Below are positions 34,160 through 42,850 of a DNA stretch of 64,000 nucleotides, piece after piece; the stretch's first letter is position 1; every line of letters begins with the position of its first letter. The position numbers and the translations under genes are program-made. Origin of the DNA: JBKQHQ01 sp052148715 (GTDB lineage Bacteria; Pseudomonadota; Alphaproteobacteria; Rhizobiales; Xanthobacteraceae); contig JBKQHQ010000144.1 in assembly GCA_052148715.1 (NCBI GenBank), positions 14,271-78,270 of the forward strand, written 5' to 3'. The notes beneath the pieces were generated by a model, which was not told the origin of the DNA, searched no databases, and worked only from the letters and a program-made list of their open reading frames with translations.

Positions 34160-34169
34160 GGCTCACAGC

Positions 34170-36944
34170 ATGAAAGCCGGCGTGGCTTCTGATAGCTTGC
34201 CGCCCATGGAACTAACCCGTCCCGCGTCCGACGACTCTGCTTCCAAGGCGTCCGACGAGCCCCATCGCGTCACGCCGATGATGGAGCAGTACGTCGAGAT
34301 CAAGGCCGCCAATCCGGATTGCCTCCTGTTCTACCGGATGGGGGATTTCTACGAGCTGTTCTTTACCGATGCGGAGGTCGCCTCGCGCGCGCTCGGCATC
34401 ATGCTGACCAAGCGCGGCAAGCATCTCGGCCGCGACATTCCGATGTGCGGCGTGCCGGTCGAACGCGCCGAGGAATATCTGCACCGGCTGATTGCCCAGG
34501 GCCATCGGGTCGCCGTCTGCGAGCAACTGGAGGACCCGGCCGAGGCGAAGAAGCGCGGCGGCAAAAGCGTCGTGCGGCGCGACGTGGTGCGGCTGGTGAC
34601 GCCCGGCACGCTCACCGAGGACACGCTGCTCGACGCCAAGCGCAACAATTATCTCCTCGCGATCGCCCGCGCCCGCGCCTCCTCGGCGCAGGAAGGGAGC
34701 CGCTTCGCGCTGGCCTGGATCGATATCTCGACCGGCGAGTTCCGCATTGCCGAATGCGACCGCTCGGGCCTCATGGCCGATGTCGCGCGGCTCGAGCCGA
34801 GCGAGATCATCGTCGCCGACGCGCTCTATGAGGATCCTGAACTTGCGCTCTATCTGCGCTCGCTGCCCGCGGTGACGCCCCTGCCGCGTGACGTCTTTGA
34901 CGGCGCCAGCGCCGAGCGGCGGCTCACGTCCTATTTCGCGGTGGCGACGAGCGATGCCTATGGCGCGCTCTCGCGGCTCGAGCGCACGGCCGCCGCCGCT
35001 TGCGTCACCTATGTCGAGCGCACCCAGCGCGGCAAACGTCCGCCGCTCTCTCCGCCGCAGCGCGAGCCGCAGGGCGCCACGCTCGCCATCGATCAGGCGA
35101 CCCGCAGCAATCTCGAGCTCGTGCGCACGCTCGCCGGCGAGCGCCGCGGCTCGCTCCTCGCTGCCATCGATCGCACCGTCACGGCGGCAGGCTCCCGCCT
35201 CCTGGCGCAGCGCGTCGCCGCGCCGTTGACCGATCCGCAGGCGATAGCCCGGCGGCTCGATGCGGTGGAATGGCTGTTTGCCGATGCGCTCACGCGGCGG
35301 GAGCTACGGCAGCGCCTGCAGGCCGCGCCCGACGTCGCCCGCGCGCTCGCCCGGCTCGTGGTCGGACGCGGCGGTCCGCGCGAGCTCGCCGCGATGCGCG
35401 ACGGGCTCATCGCCGCGGCTGAGCTTGGCCACGCTCTCGTCGCGCGCCCCGATCTTGCAGCCGAAATCGGCGAGGCTGCCTTGGCGCTCGGCCGTCCCGA
35501 TCAGGCGGTCGCGGCCGAGCTCGCTGCGGCGCTCACCGACGAACTCCCGGCGCTCAAGCGCGATGGCGGCTTTGTGCGCGCGGGTTACGACCCGGCGCTC
35601 GACCAGGTCCGCGCGCTGCGCGATGAGTCGCGCCGGGTCGTCGCCGCGCTGCAGGCGCGCTATGCCGAGGAGACCGGCATTCGCGCCCTGAAAATTCGTC
35701 ACAACAATGTGCTCGGCTATTTCGTCGAGGTGACCGCGCAGCATGGCGACAAGCTGATGTCGCCGCCGCTCAACGCGCGCTTCATCCATCGCCAGACGCT
35801 TGCGGGGCAAGTGCGCTTCACCTCGACCGAGCTTGGCGAGCTCGAAGCGAAAATCGCCAGCGCCGCCGACCGCGCGCTGGGGCTCGAGCTTGACATCTTC
35901 GAGCGCCTTTCCGGCATCGTCACGGCGGCGAGCGCGGAGATCAAGGCGGCCGCCGAGGCGCTGGCGGTGATCGATGTCGCCTCAGCGCTCGCCGAGCATG
36001 CGGCCGAGCAGGATTACGTGCGCCCCGAGGTCGATGCGACGCTGTATTTCAGCATCGTCGGCGGACGCCACCCGGTCGTCGAAGCCGCGCTCAAGCGCGA
36101 CGGCGGCCCCTTCGTTCCCAACGACGGCGAGCTCTCGCCGCAAGCGGGCGAGGGCGCCGGCCGCATCTGCCTGCTCACCGGTCCCAACATGGCCGGCAAG
36201 TCGACCTTCCTGCGGCAGAATGCGCTCATCGCCGTGCTGGCGCAGATGGGCAGCTTCGTGCCGGCCCGCCGCGCGCATATCGGCGTCGTCGACCGGCTGT
36301 TCTCGCGCGTCGGCGCCGCCGACGATCTCGCGCGTGGGCGCTCGACCTTCATGGTCGAGATGGTCGAGACTGCCGCGATCCTGAACCAGGCGACTGAGCG
36401 CTCCCTCGTCATCCTCGATGAGATCGGCCGCGGCACCGCCACCTTCGACGGGCTCTCGATTGCCTGGGCGACCGTCGAGCACCTGCACGAGACCAATCGT
36501 TGCCGCGCCTTGTTCGCCACGCACTTTCACGAGCTGACCGCGCTCGCCGCCAAGCTGACGCGCCTGTTCAACGCGACCATGCGCGTGAAGGAATGGCAGG
36601 GCGATGTCGTGTTCCTACACGAGGTCGTGCCGGGTGCCGCCGACCGCTCCTACGGCATCGCGGTGGCGAAGCTTGCCGGTCTGCCGGCGAGCGTCATCGA
36701 GCGCGCCAAGCTCGTGCTGGCGCAGCTCGAGGCCGAGGACCGCATCTCCCCGGCCCGCCGCCTCATCGACGATCTGCCGCTGTTTCGCGCCGCCCGACCG
36801 GCCGCGCCCGCCGTCAAGGACCCCGCACTCGATGGGCTTCTGGCCGTGCTCACAACGCTCAATCCCGACGAGCTGTCGCCGCGCGACGCACTGGAGGCGC
36901 TTTACGCGCTCAAGGCCAAGCTTGCTGCCGCGCAGCGGCAATAG
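34170..36944 (+). CDS. mutS: DNA mismatch repair protein MutS
   Basis: A 924-residue MutS. The mismatch-reading motif F-x-E is in LFYRMGDFYELFF. The connector, lever and clamp domains follow. The ATPase has Walker A GPNMAGKSTF, Walker B LVILDEIGRGTATFDG and ATHFHELTAL. The usual GTST of the Walker B region is GTAT here. Start at ATG 34170 or 34206; either gives a normal N-terminal arm before RVTPMMEQY. Ten bases separate it from the ThDP gene; no mutL is in the window. Confidence 0.95.
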   Translation: MKAGVASDSLPPMELTRPASDDSASKASDEPHRVTPMMEQYVEIKAANPDCLLFYRMGDFYELFFTDAEVASRALGIMLTKRGKHLGRDIPMCGVPVERAEEYLHRLIAQGHRVAVCEQLEDPAEAKKRGGKSVVRRDVVRLVTPGTLTEDTLLDAKRNNYLLAIARARASSAQEGSRFALAWIDISTGEFRIAECDRSGLMADVARLEPSEIIVADALYEDPELALYLRSLPAVTPLPRDVFDGASAERRLTSYFAVATSDAYGALSRLERTAAAACVTYVERTQRGKRPPLSPPQREPQGATLAIDQATRSNLELVRTLAGERRGSLLAAIDRTVTAAGSRLLAQRVAAPLTDPQAIARRLDAVEWLFADALTRRELRQRLQAAPDVARALARLVVGRGGPRELAAMRDGLIAAAELGHALVARPDLAAEIGEAALALGRPDQAVAAELAAALTDELPALKRDGGFVRAGYDPALDQVRALRDESRRVVAALQARYAEETGIRALKIRHNNVLGYFVEVTAQHGDKLMSPPLNARFIHRQTLAGQVRFTSTELGELEAKIASAADRALGLELDIFERLSGIVTAASAEIKAAAEALAVIDVASALAEHAAEQDYVRPEVDATLYFSIVGGRHPVVEAALKRDGGPFVPNDGELSPQAGEGAGRICLLTGPNMAGKSTFLRQNALIAVLAQMGSFVPARRAHIGVVDRLFSRVGAADDLARGRSTFMVEMVETAAILNQATERSLVILDEIGRGTATFDGLSIAWATVEHLHETNRCRALFATHFHELTALAAKLTRLFNATMRVKEWQGDVVFLHEVVPGAADRSYGIAVAKLAGLPASVIERAKLVLAQLEAEDRISPARRLIDDLPLFRAARPAAPAVKDPALDGLLAVLTTLNPDELSPRDALEALYALKAKLAAAQRQ

Positions 36945-37036
36945 GGGACCTTGATTTGTCCATTTTTCTCCCGTGTTGTCGGTAGTCGCAACCGCCCGGC
37001 CATGACCGCGCGGAGCAACCAACCTGGGAGGATTCT

Positions 37037-37486
37037 ATGGTTCGCAAGCTATTGATCGGCGCCGCTTCGGCCGCGGCTCTCGTGCTCGCCACGGCCGCGT
37101 TCGCGCAGCAGTTCGGCACGGCCGCCGAAGCCAAGGCGCTGCTCGAGAAGGCGGTCGCCGCCATCCAGGCCGACAAGGCCAAGGCGCTGGACGCGTTCGC
37201 CAAGGCCGACGGCGGTTTCAAGGACAAGGACCTCTACGTCTTCTGCTTCAACGTCCCCGACGGCAAGATCAACGCCGGTCCGGTCCCGGCGGGCACGGAT
37301 GTCCGAACGCTCAAGGACAAGACCGGCAAGGCGTTTGGTCAAGAGATGTTCGACACCGTGAAAGAGGGGAGCATCGGCGCGGTCAGTTACATGTTCCCCC
37401 GGCCTGGCGGAACGGATCCAGTCGCCAAAGTGTCGTTTGTTACTAAAGCCGGCGACACGGCCTGCGGCGTGGGCTACTACAAATAG
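37037..37486 (+). CDS. Exported single-cache-domain protein
   Basis: A 149-residue protein: signal peptide (KLLIGAASAAALVLATAAFA) followed by one small cache sensor-like domain, with DLYVFCFNVPDGKINAGP, DKTGKAFGQEMFDTVKEG and the final YYK. Free-standing periplasmic cache proteins are common in this group of bacteria and probably bind small ligands. TGGGAGGATTCT is a strong ribosome site. A textbook terminator follows. Confidence 0.8.
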   Translation: MVRKLLIGAASAAALVLATAAFAQQFGTAAEAKALLEKAVAAIQADKAKALDAFAKADGGFKDKDLYVFCFNVPDGKINAGPVPAGTDVRTLKDKTGKAFGQEMFDTVKEGSIGAVSYMFPRPGGTDPVAKVSFVTKAGDTACGVGYYK

Positions 37487-37493
37487 TCCTTCC

Positions 37494-37535
37494 ACGCGTT
37501 CCGATAGGCTACATCGGAACGCGTTTAGTGTTCTT
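37494..37535 (+). terminator. Rho-independent terminator of the cache-protein gene
   Basis: A perfect 12-bp stem ACGCGTTCCGAT / ATCGGAACGCGT with a 7-base loop, followed by TTTAGTGTTCTTT. It begins 8 bases after the stop codon. Confidence 0.85.
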
Positions 37536-37651
37536 TCAGGAGAAGTCTGCCTCTCGGGCGTGGCCCGAGGGGAGACCTCGGTCTTTCCTGCCAATCGCCC
37601 AAGGAAAATTGCCGTAGCATCAATCTTGTCGTCTTACCTCGACGCGCCATA

Positions 37652-37909
37652 TCAGGCGCGTTCATCGTTACCCCACCGCCAACGCGGCGGCTCGCCCTTC
37701 AGCCAGCACACCCCAACGAGAAGACCGGAAAGGACGGCGACGTAGGCAAGGTAGGCGCCGAGCTCCGCGCTGGGCGGAAAAACGAATGAGCCAACGACGA
37801 GCAGCCCAGCGAAGACGGCCAAGACCAGCCAGCCTTGCCAAGCGTTGGGGATGCCCCAGCCCCAACCGTAGCGCTTGGCGGGGAACCAATAATTGTGCTC
37901 AGTCTGCAT
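37652..37909 (-). CDS. Small membrane protein, unknown function
   Basis: About 85 residues, with an aromatic N-terminal stretch (NYWFPAKRYGWGWGIPNAW), two membrane segments (WLVLAVFAGLLVVGSFVF and LAYVAVLSGLLVGVCWL) and a short polar tail. Last of three genes on this strand after DUF302 and DUF202. Start could also be the ATG at 37915. No named family recognised. Confidence 0.6.
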   Translation of the reverse strand: MQTEHNYWFPAKRYGWGWGIPNAWQGWLVLAVFAGLLVVGSFVFPPSAELGAYLAYVAVLSGLLVGVCWLKGEPPRWRWGNDERA

Positions 37910-37934
37910 CGCCATTCCAACGTAGCTCAACTCG

Positions 37935-38321
37935 TCAGCCGAGCGCCAGATACGTGCCGAACCCGGCAATCAGCAGGACCAAGACCGCCGACAGGATCAA
38001 CTCGGTACGCACCCTGCCTGGGGAGTGCGTCTCCGGGTCGTCGAGCAGCCGCCCGGTGCGGACGAAGCGCACGGTTGCGAGCACGATCAGCGCCAAGCCG
38101 CCAAAGATGAGCGCCAGCCCGTCGTAGCGGCCGAGTGGTTCCGAAAGCCTATCGATGTGCAATCGTTGCGCCGCCTCGGGGGAGGCGGTGGTTGCAATCG
38201 TCAGGACGAAGAGATTGAACTTCTCGACAACAAACCCGAATGCAATCACGGCGATGCCGGTGCGCACCCAGGCGAGAAACGTCCGCTCATTGGCCGCATG
38301 GTCGCCATAGCCGCGGATCAT
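37935..38321 (-). CDS. DUF202 (YidH-like) membrane protein
   Basis: A 128-residue protein with the DUF202 start, ANERTFLAWVRTGIAVIAFGFVVEKF, and three membrane segments. Family members are small inner-membrane proteins of unknown function, often encoded in pairs. It lies 22 bases after DUF302 and 25 bases before the small membrane protein gene. Confidence 0.85.
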   Translation of the reverse strand: MIRGYGDHAANERTFLAWVRTGIAVIAFGFVVEKFNLFVLTIATTASPEAAQRLHIDRLSEPLGRYDGLALIFGGLALIVLATVRFVRTGRLLDDPETHSPGRVRTELILSAVLVLLIAGFGTYLALG

Positions 38322-38343
38322 GAGGCGCCTCGTGTGTTCAGCA

Positions 38344-38748
38344 TCATGGCGGGCTCGTTGCTTTGGTCGCGACGGCGTTGAGCGCGGCGGCTAGCGCGGT
38401 GACGGTCCAATCAACCTCGGCGCCGAGTCCGTGCCGCTTTGCGAGCCAGCTCGGTTCATTGTAGGAGAGCCATACCCTGCCGGCGGCATCCTCGTAGACT
38501 AGTGCCTTTAACGGCAGATCGATGCCAATCGTCTGGTTGGCCTGCATCAGCGGTGTGCCGCCCTTGGCATTGCCAAAAATCAGGACCGCGGTCGGCCGCA
38601 GCGGCATGCCGACCTGCGCGCCTCCCGCCGCGTGATCGATGCGCGCAAACACGGTCAGGCCCTTGGCCTTGATCTCGGCTTCGAGCCGATCCATCGTTTC
38701 CTTCGGCCCAAAGGTGCTCGGCAGGGTCGTCAATCCATCTGCGGCCAT
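38344..38748 (-). CDS. DUF302 family protein
   Basis: A 134-residue protein of the DUF302 alpha/beta fold: LEAEIKAKGLTVFARIDHAAGGAQVGMPLRPTAVLIFGNAKGGTPLMQ is the signature, followed by KALVYEDAAGRVWLSYN. Function unknown; no signal peptide from ATG 38748. The frame is open to 38808, but that leader reads into a repeat element and is not conserved. First gene of the three-gene operon. Confidence 0.85.
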   Translation of the reverse strand: MAADGLTTLPSTFGPKETMDRLEAEIKAKGLTVFARIDHAAGGAQVGMPLRPTAVLIFGNAKGGTPLMQANQTIGIDLPLKALVYEDAAGRVWLSYNEPSWLAKRHGLGAEVDWTVTALAAALNAVATKATSPP

Positions 38749-38785
38749 GGCGTATGCTCCCGCTAGCGCGATCCCGTCATTAGGA

Positions 38786-38886
38786 GCATTTCCTGGAAAA
38801 GTGGACACCGGTTTTCCGCAGGAAATGCGACCAAATATAGAGAATTAGAGCGCTTCCCGGTTCAACGTAATCGGGAAGCGCTCTAA
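38786..38886. repeat. Composite palindromic repeat (GGAAAAGTGGACACCGGTTTTCC type)
   Basis: Two nested hairpins: GCATTTCCTG (38786-38795) with CAGGAAATGC (38819-38828), and a perfect 15-bp stem at 38845-38859 with 38872-38886 (TTAGAGCGCTTCCCG arm). This composite is a familiar dispersed element in Rhizobiales intergenic DNA. It sits just upstream of the DUF302 start. Confidence 0.75.
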
Positions 38887-39230
38887 TGCGACGATCCCGC
38901 CCGTCGCCAATGGGCGTGTACTCCATTCCATTGATTGCCTCATCAGCCGGTCCGGGCGCGCGGCGTGCCGTGTCCTCGTGCGGGGTCTTCGCAAGCCGCT
39001 CGCCCCAGCCCCGCGATCCAGCATTCGCGGTCGGTCAGCGAACCTCCCTGCGCTCAGAGCCTCGAGGCGGTAAGGTTAAGTATATTATCATTTCACGATA
39101 TTCCGACAAAATGCTGAAATAGAGCAAGCGTGAATCCGCGGCCGCGGACGCGACGACGCCTGCTTGGCCCTATCCAGGCGGGGGCGAGATCACGCATACT
39201 TGTTGCTCTCTTGGATGGCTGGGGACGGTG
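38887..39230. other. Intergenic region, no gene seen
   Basis: 344 bases between the repeat and the ParA-like gene. An AT-rich patch near 39075-39125 (AAGTATATTATCATTTCACG) is the likeliest promoter for the ParA-like gene. Open frames here have poor codon quality and no recognisable domain. Confidence 0.45.
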
Positions 39231-40325
39231 ATGTGGGATTGGCTCGCAACATGGTTGGACCTCGTGCCGCCGGAATTCCGCGGCCAGACCATTTCCGGCG
39301 TGCTGGCAGCATTCGCGATCTTGGGGGCCATTCTCGGCGGGATGATCAGAGGTCGGTTCAACCAACGCAAATTGCAAAGGATGGCGAACGAGGTGGAGCA
39401 GGGGGAGCGGGCGCTGGGGGGGCTGCTCAATAGGCTCGGCCAGGACGACGCGGCGTTGTGGACGACATTCCCGATCCAGCTCCCTTTTAAGAATTTCAAT
39501 GCACGTATCGAACGAGCCGCCGTGCCGATCCTGACCGTGGCCAACCTGAAAGGCGGCGTCGGCAAGACCACGCTGCTCGTCGATTTTGCCGGCTATTTGA
39601 GTCGGCTCGGAAAGCGGGTCCTGCTCATCGATCTCGACTATCGAGGTGCCTTGACTGCCATGCTCCGGTCAGGCGGGTCCCCGAGAGCGTCGAAGGCGAA
39701 TGAGCTGCTCAAGCGGGACCCGAGCTTCAGCAGGCTCACCGATCTCATGGAGGACCTCTCGCCGCAACTCCCCAACTGCTACTTGGTGCCGGCCTTCTAT
39801 GAGTTGGCCCGTTTCGAGGACCTGCTGGTGACCAGTTGGATGATCCGCGAGGGCGGCGACGACATACGCTATCGATTGGCGCGCGTGCTGCTGGACGACC
39901 GGGCTCGGCAAAGGTTCGATGTAGTCCTTATCGATGCTCCGTCACGGCTTACGACCGGCATGGTCAACGCGCTGTGCGCCAGCACGCACCTCCTCGTTCC
40001 CACGACCTTCACGGCTCCTGCGGTGGATGCGGTTGAAAATTTCTTGACCGTGATCAAAAGCACCTTCGTTGGCAATCTCAACCCTAAGCTCAAGGTTATC
40101 GGGGTGCTGGAGACTTTAAGTTCCCCGTCAATCGAGGGCCAAACGCGGGAGCAGGCGCACCGCACCATCGCGGACAGCTTGCAGAAGTCGTTCCCGGATG
40201 TCCGGGTGCTCGACAACAGTATCCCACGCCGTACAGCGTCGGGGGCAGAAGGCGGCAGCGTCTTTGACAGCATCCCGGAATTGGACGTGGTCTTCAACGA
40301 GATTAGAGAAAAGATCGGCCTCTGA
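39231..40325 (+). CDS. Membrane-anchored ParA/MinD-like ATPase
   Basis: A 364-residue protein. Residues about 18-40 are a membrane segment (TISGVLAAFAILGAILGGMI), followed by a basic, helical stretch. From about residue 98 there is a ParA-type ATPase: deviant Walker A LKGGVGKTTLL, switch I-like IDLDYRGALTAML, and Walker B VVLIDAPSRLT. No ParB gene or parS-like repeats are visible. GGGGACGGTG precedes ATG 39231; codon use and GC look chromosomal. A role in positioning a membrane or surface structure is possible. Confidence 0.75.
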   Translation: MWDWLATWLDLVPPEFRGQTISGVLAAFAILGAILGGMIRGRFNQRKLQRMANEVEQGERALGGLLNRLGQDDAALWTTFPIQLPFKNFNARIERAAVPILTVANLKGGVGKTTLLVDFAGYLSRLGKRVLLIDLDYRGALTAMLRSGGSPRASKANELLKRDPSFSRLTDLMEDLSPQLPNCYLVPAFYELARFEDLLVTSWMIREGGDDIRYRLARVLLDDRARQRFDVVLIDAPSRLTTGMVNALCASTHLLVPTTFTAPAVDAVENFLTVIKSTFVGNLNPKLKVIGVLETLSSPSIEGQTREQAHRTIADSLQKSFPDVRVLDNSIPRRTASGAEGGSVFDSIPELDVVFNEIREKIGL

Positions 40326-40364
40326 AGGTTGGTCAGAGCGCTCGCGTGCAGCATCTGTCTAGCG

Positions 40365-40832
40365 CTAATTCTTCGACAGCGTGCCGTAGGCGACGATGGT
40401 GTTGCCGCGGATCGTGCCGAACCATCCCAAGTCGAGATTGTCGCCTTCGCGCGCCAGGGTGATGGTGCCGTCCGGGCAGCGGCCGCCCTGGTCGGCGCGG
40501 CCCATGGTGATGATCTCGACGAAAAAGACGTACGACTTCGTTGACCCGACGCGGGTGAGCTTGCCCGCACAACCGAGGTCGCTGTAGGTCGTTTGCGCCC
40601 CTTTGGCGCTGATGGCGATCTCGAACTTGAACGGCGTCGTGCTGCCGACTTGGTTGAGCTGACCGCTCCAGGTGCCGGTGACGTTGGGGCCTGCCGGCGC
40701 CGAGTGCTTCGTGCTCTTGGGTGCAGGAGCCGGCGGGCTTGCTCCGGGCGGCTCCTGTGCGGTCGCCGGCGCAATGGCGGTTGCCGCGGCGAGCATCAGC
40801 GTCGTCGCGCCGGCACGAAAGATTTGGATCAT
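40365..40832 (-). CDS. Small exported protein, unknown function
   Basis: A 155-residue protein with a signal peptide (GATTLMLAAATAIAPATA), a proline-rich linker (EPPGASPPAPAPKS) and a compact beta domain: VTGTWSGQLNQVGSTTPFKFEIAIS, SDLGCAGKLTRVG, GGRCPDGTITLA. The two cysteines may form a disulfide. Similar domains occur in many uncharacterised exported proteins. GGGAAGCAACC precedes ATG 40832. It faces away from the enamidase gene. Confidence 0.65.
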   Translation of the reverse strand: MIQIFRAGATTLMLAAATAIAPATAQEPPGASPPAPAPKSTKHSAPAGPNVTGTWSGQLNQVGSTTPFKFEIAISAKGAQTTYSDLGCAGKLTRVGSTKSYVFFVEIITMGRADQGGRCPDGTITLAREGDNLDLGWFGTIRGNTIVAYGTLSKN

Positions 40833-40962
40833 GGTTGCTTCCCTCAAGTCGATCAGGCCGCGTATTGGAGGGCAGGCGCGCCGGTCGGCGCGATAGTTGG
40901 TGCTCGCAACGCCCCCCAGATTGCCATAGATACTAGGGCCCCGCATTGTGGAGAACAATTCT

Positions 40963-42162
40963 ATGGCTCATGAGGAAGCCCGCGGCCGGCAGGGGCCGGC
41001 CAAGCTTGTCATCCGCAATATCGGACTGCTGCTGAGCGGGGACCTGCGAAAACCCATCCTTGATGCGGATACCATCGTCGCGGTCGACGGCCGGATCAGC
41101 GCGGTCGGACGCGGCAAGGATGTCGATACGGCGCAGGCGACGACGGTTGTCGACGCCAACGGCACCGCGGTTGCGCCCGGATTGATCGACAGCCACGTCC
41201 ATCCGGTCGCGGGCGACTGGACGCCGCGGCAGAATCAGCTGGGTTGGATCGATAGCTTCCTGCATGGCGGCGTCACGACCATGATTTCAGCCGGCGAGGT
41301 GCATACCCCCGGCCGCCCGCGCGATATCGTCGGCCTCAAGGCCATGGCGGTCTTCGCCCAGCGCGCGTTTTCGGCCTTCCGGCCGAGCGGCGTCAAGGTT
41401 CATGCCGGCGCTCCTTGCATCGAGCCCGGCATGGTGGAGGAGGATTTTAGGGAGCTCGCCGCCGCCGGCGTCAAGCTTCTCGGCGAGGTCGGCCTTGGCG
41501 GCGTCAAGGACGGTCCGACGGCGCGCAGGATGGTGGATTGGGCGCGCAAATACGGCATCCAGAGCACGATCCATACAGGCGGTCCGTCGATTCCCGGCTC
41601 CGGCCTGATCGACAAGGACGTGGTGCTGGAGGTCGACACCGATGTGGTCGGCCACATCAACGGCGGGCATACGGCGTTGCCGGATGGTCAGATCCGCTGC
41701 ATCTGCGAGGGCTGCCGCCGCGGCCTCGAGCTCGTGCATAACGGCAACGAGCGCGCGGCCCTCTTTACGCTTCGGATTGCCAAGGAAATGAACCAGCTCG
41801 AGCGCGTCATTCTGGGGACCGATGCGCCGGCCGGCTCCGGCGTGCAGCCGCTGGGCATCGTCCGCATGGTGGCGATGCTGTCGTCGCTCGGCGACGTGCC
41901 CGCCGAGATCGCCTTCTGCTTTGCCACCGGCAACACCGCGCGTCTGCGCACGCTCGATTGCGGCCTCGTCGAGGTCGGGCGGTCGGCGGATTTCGTTTTC
42001 ATGGACAAGGCCCAGCACTCCGCCGGCAAGGATCTGCTCGACAGCGTTGCCCTCGGCGATCTGCCCGGCATCGGCATGACGATCATCGACGGCATCGTGC
42101 GCACCGAGCGCAGCCGCAACACGCCGCCGGCGACCAAGCTGCCGGCGCTCGTCGCGACCTGA
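40963..42162 (+). CDS. ena: Enamidase-like amidohydrolase
   Basis: A 399-residue amidohydrolase closely resembling the bacterial enamidase of Eubacterium barkeri, which opens 1,4,5,6-tetrahydro-6-oxonicotinate to 2-formylglutarate. Metal-site landmarks: HxH in LIDSHVHPVAGDW, Glu in LLGEVGLGG, His in STIHTGG, His in VGHINGGH and Asp in LGTDAPAGSG. The stretches LHGGVTTMISAGEVHTPGRP and the ending GDLPGIGMTIIDG...SRNTPPA are enamidase-specific in my recollection. GGAG lies 9 bases before ATG 40963. A reductase of the preceding step is encoded at 49.2-50.7 kb. Confidence 0.82.
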   Translation: MAHEEARGRQGPAKLVIRNIGLLLSGDLRKPILDADTIVAVDGRISAVGRGKDVDTAQATTVVDANGTAVAPGLIDSHVHPVAGDWTPRQNQLGWIDSFLHGGVTTMISAGEVHTPGRPRDIVGLKAMAVFAQRAFSAFRPSGVKVHAGAPCIEPGMVEEDFRELAAAGVKLLGEVGLGGVKDGPTARRMVDWARKYGIQSTIHTGGPSIPGSGLIDKDVVLEVDTDVVGHINGGHTALPDGQIRCICEGCRRGLELVHNGNERAALFTLRIAKEMNQLERVILGTDAPAGSGVQPLGIVRMVAMLSSLGDVPAEIAFCFATGNTARLRTLDCGLVEVGRSADFVFMDKAQHSAGKDLLDSVALGDLPGIGMTIIDGIVRTERSRNTPPATKLPALVAT

Positions 42163-42258
42163 TTGCCGTGGTTGACTGGACGCTTCGACACTCGGCCGCG
42201 GCCGATGCTGGAAGAAAGGCGGCCGACCGGCTTGAGGGCGCTCGCTGCAGCTGACGCG

Positions 42259-42337
42259 TGTCATTGCGAGGGCGCCCAGCGCCTGCGGCGATCGCGCGCC
42301 ACAGGCACGAGATTGCCTCGCTTCGCTCGCAATGACA
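42259..42337. repeat. Palindromic TGTCATTGCGAG repeat
   Basis: Inverted arms TGTCATTGCGAG (42259-42270) and CTCGCAATGACA (42326-42337) are perfect complements; a second smaller hairpin lies between them. It occupies the gap between the convergent ends of the enamidase and MarR genes, where it could also stop transcription both ways. Confidence 0.7.
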
Positions 42338-42348
42338 TCTACGGCCGC

Positions 42349-42804
42349 TCAGCGCAGTTTCTTGAGCAGCGTGAGCAGGACTTCGCGCTCATTTTCCGTC
42401 AGGGGCGCGAGCGTCTCCTCGCTGATCGCGGCGGCCTTGGCGAGCATCTGCTCGGTCAGCGCGCGGCCGTTCTTGGTCAGGGCCACGATGAGACGGCGGC
42501 CGTCGCCGGGATCGGGTTGCGTCTGCGTGAGGCCGCGGACGGTCAGCCGATCCACCACTCCCTTGATGGTCGCAACGTCCATGGCGGTTAGCCGCCCGAG
42601 CAGGTTCTGCGAGCAGGGACCGACTTCGAAGAGCTTCGACAATGCGGCCCACTGGGTCGGCGTGGTGTCATCGCCGATCCCGCGCGTGAATAAGGTCGTG
42701 TGGCGCTGGTTGACCTGGCGCAGGATGAAGCCGATTTGCTCGTCGAGACTATAGGCGGGCGCGCCATTCTTTCGGCGGCGCTTCACGGCGGTCAAAACGC
42801 TCAT
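42349..42804 (-). CDS. MarR-family transcriptional regulator
   Basis: A 151-residue winged-helix protein: QWAALSKLFEVGPCSQNLLGRLTAMDVATIKGVVDRLTVRGL is the DNA-binding core and DPGDGRRLIVALT the wing. The group resembles MarR proteins that respond to aromatic or heteroaromatic acids. It lies beyond livF at the downstream end of the N-heterocycle operon, 46 bases after the livF stop is passed in the other direction, and converges with the enamidase gene, so it is the best candidate local regulator. Confidence 0.82.
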   Translation of the reverse strand: MSVLTAVKRRRKNGAPAYSLDEQIGFILRQVNQRHTTLFTRGIGDDTTPTQWAALSKLFEVGPCSQNLLGRLTAMDVATIKGVVDRLTVRGLTQTQPDPGDGRRLIVALTKNGRALTEQMLAKAAAISEETLAPLTENEREVLLTLLKKLR

Positions 42805-42850
42805 CCATTCCCCCCGGTCGTTGCCTTGCAGTGCTCTTTATCCGCTCACG

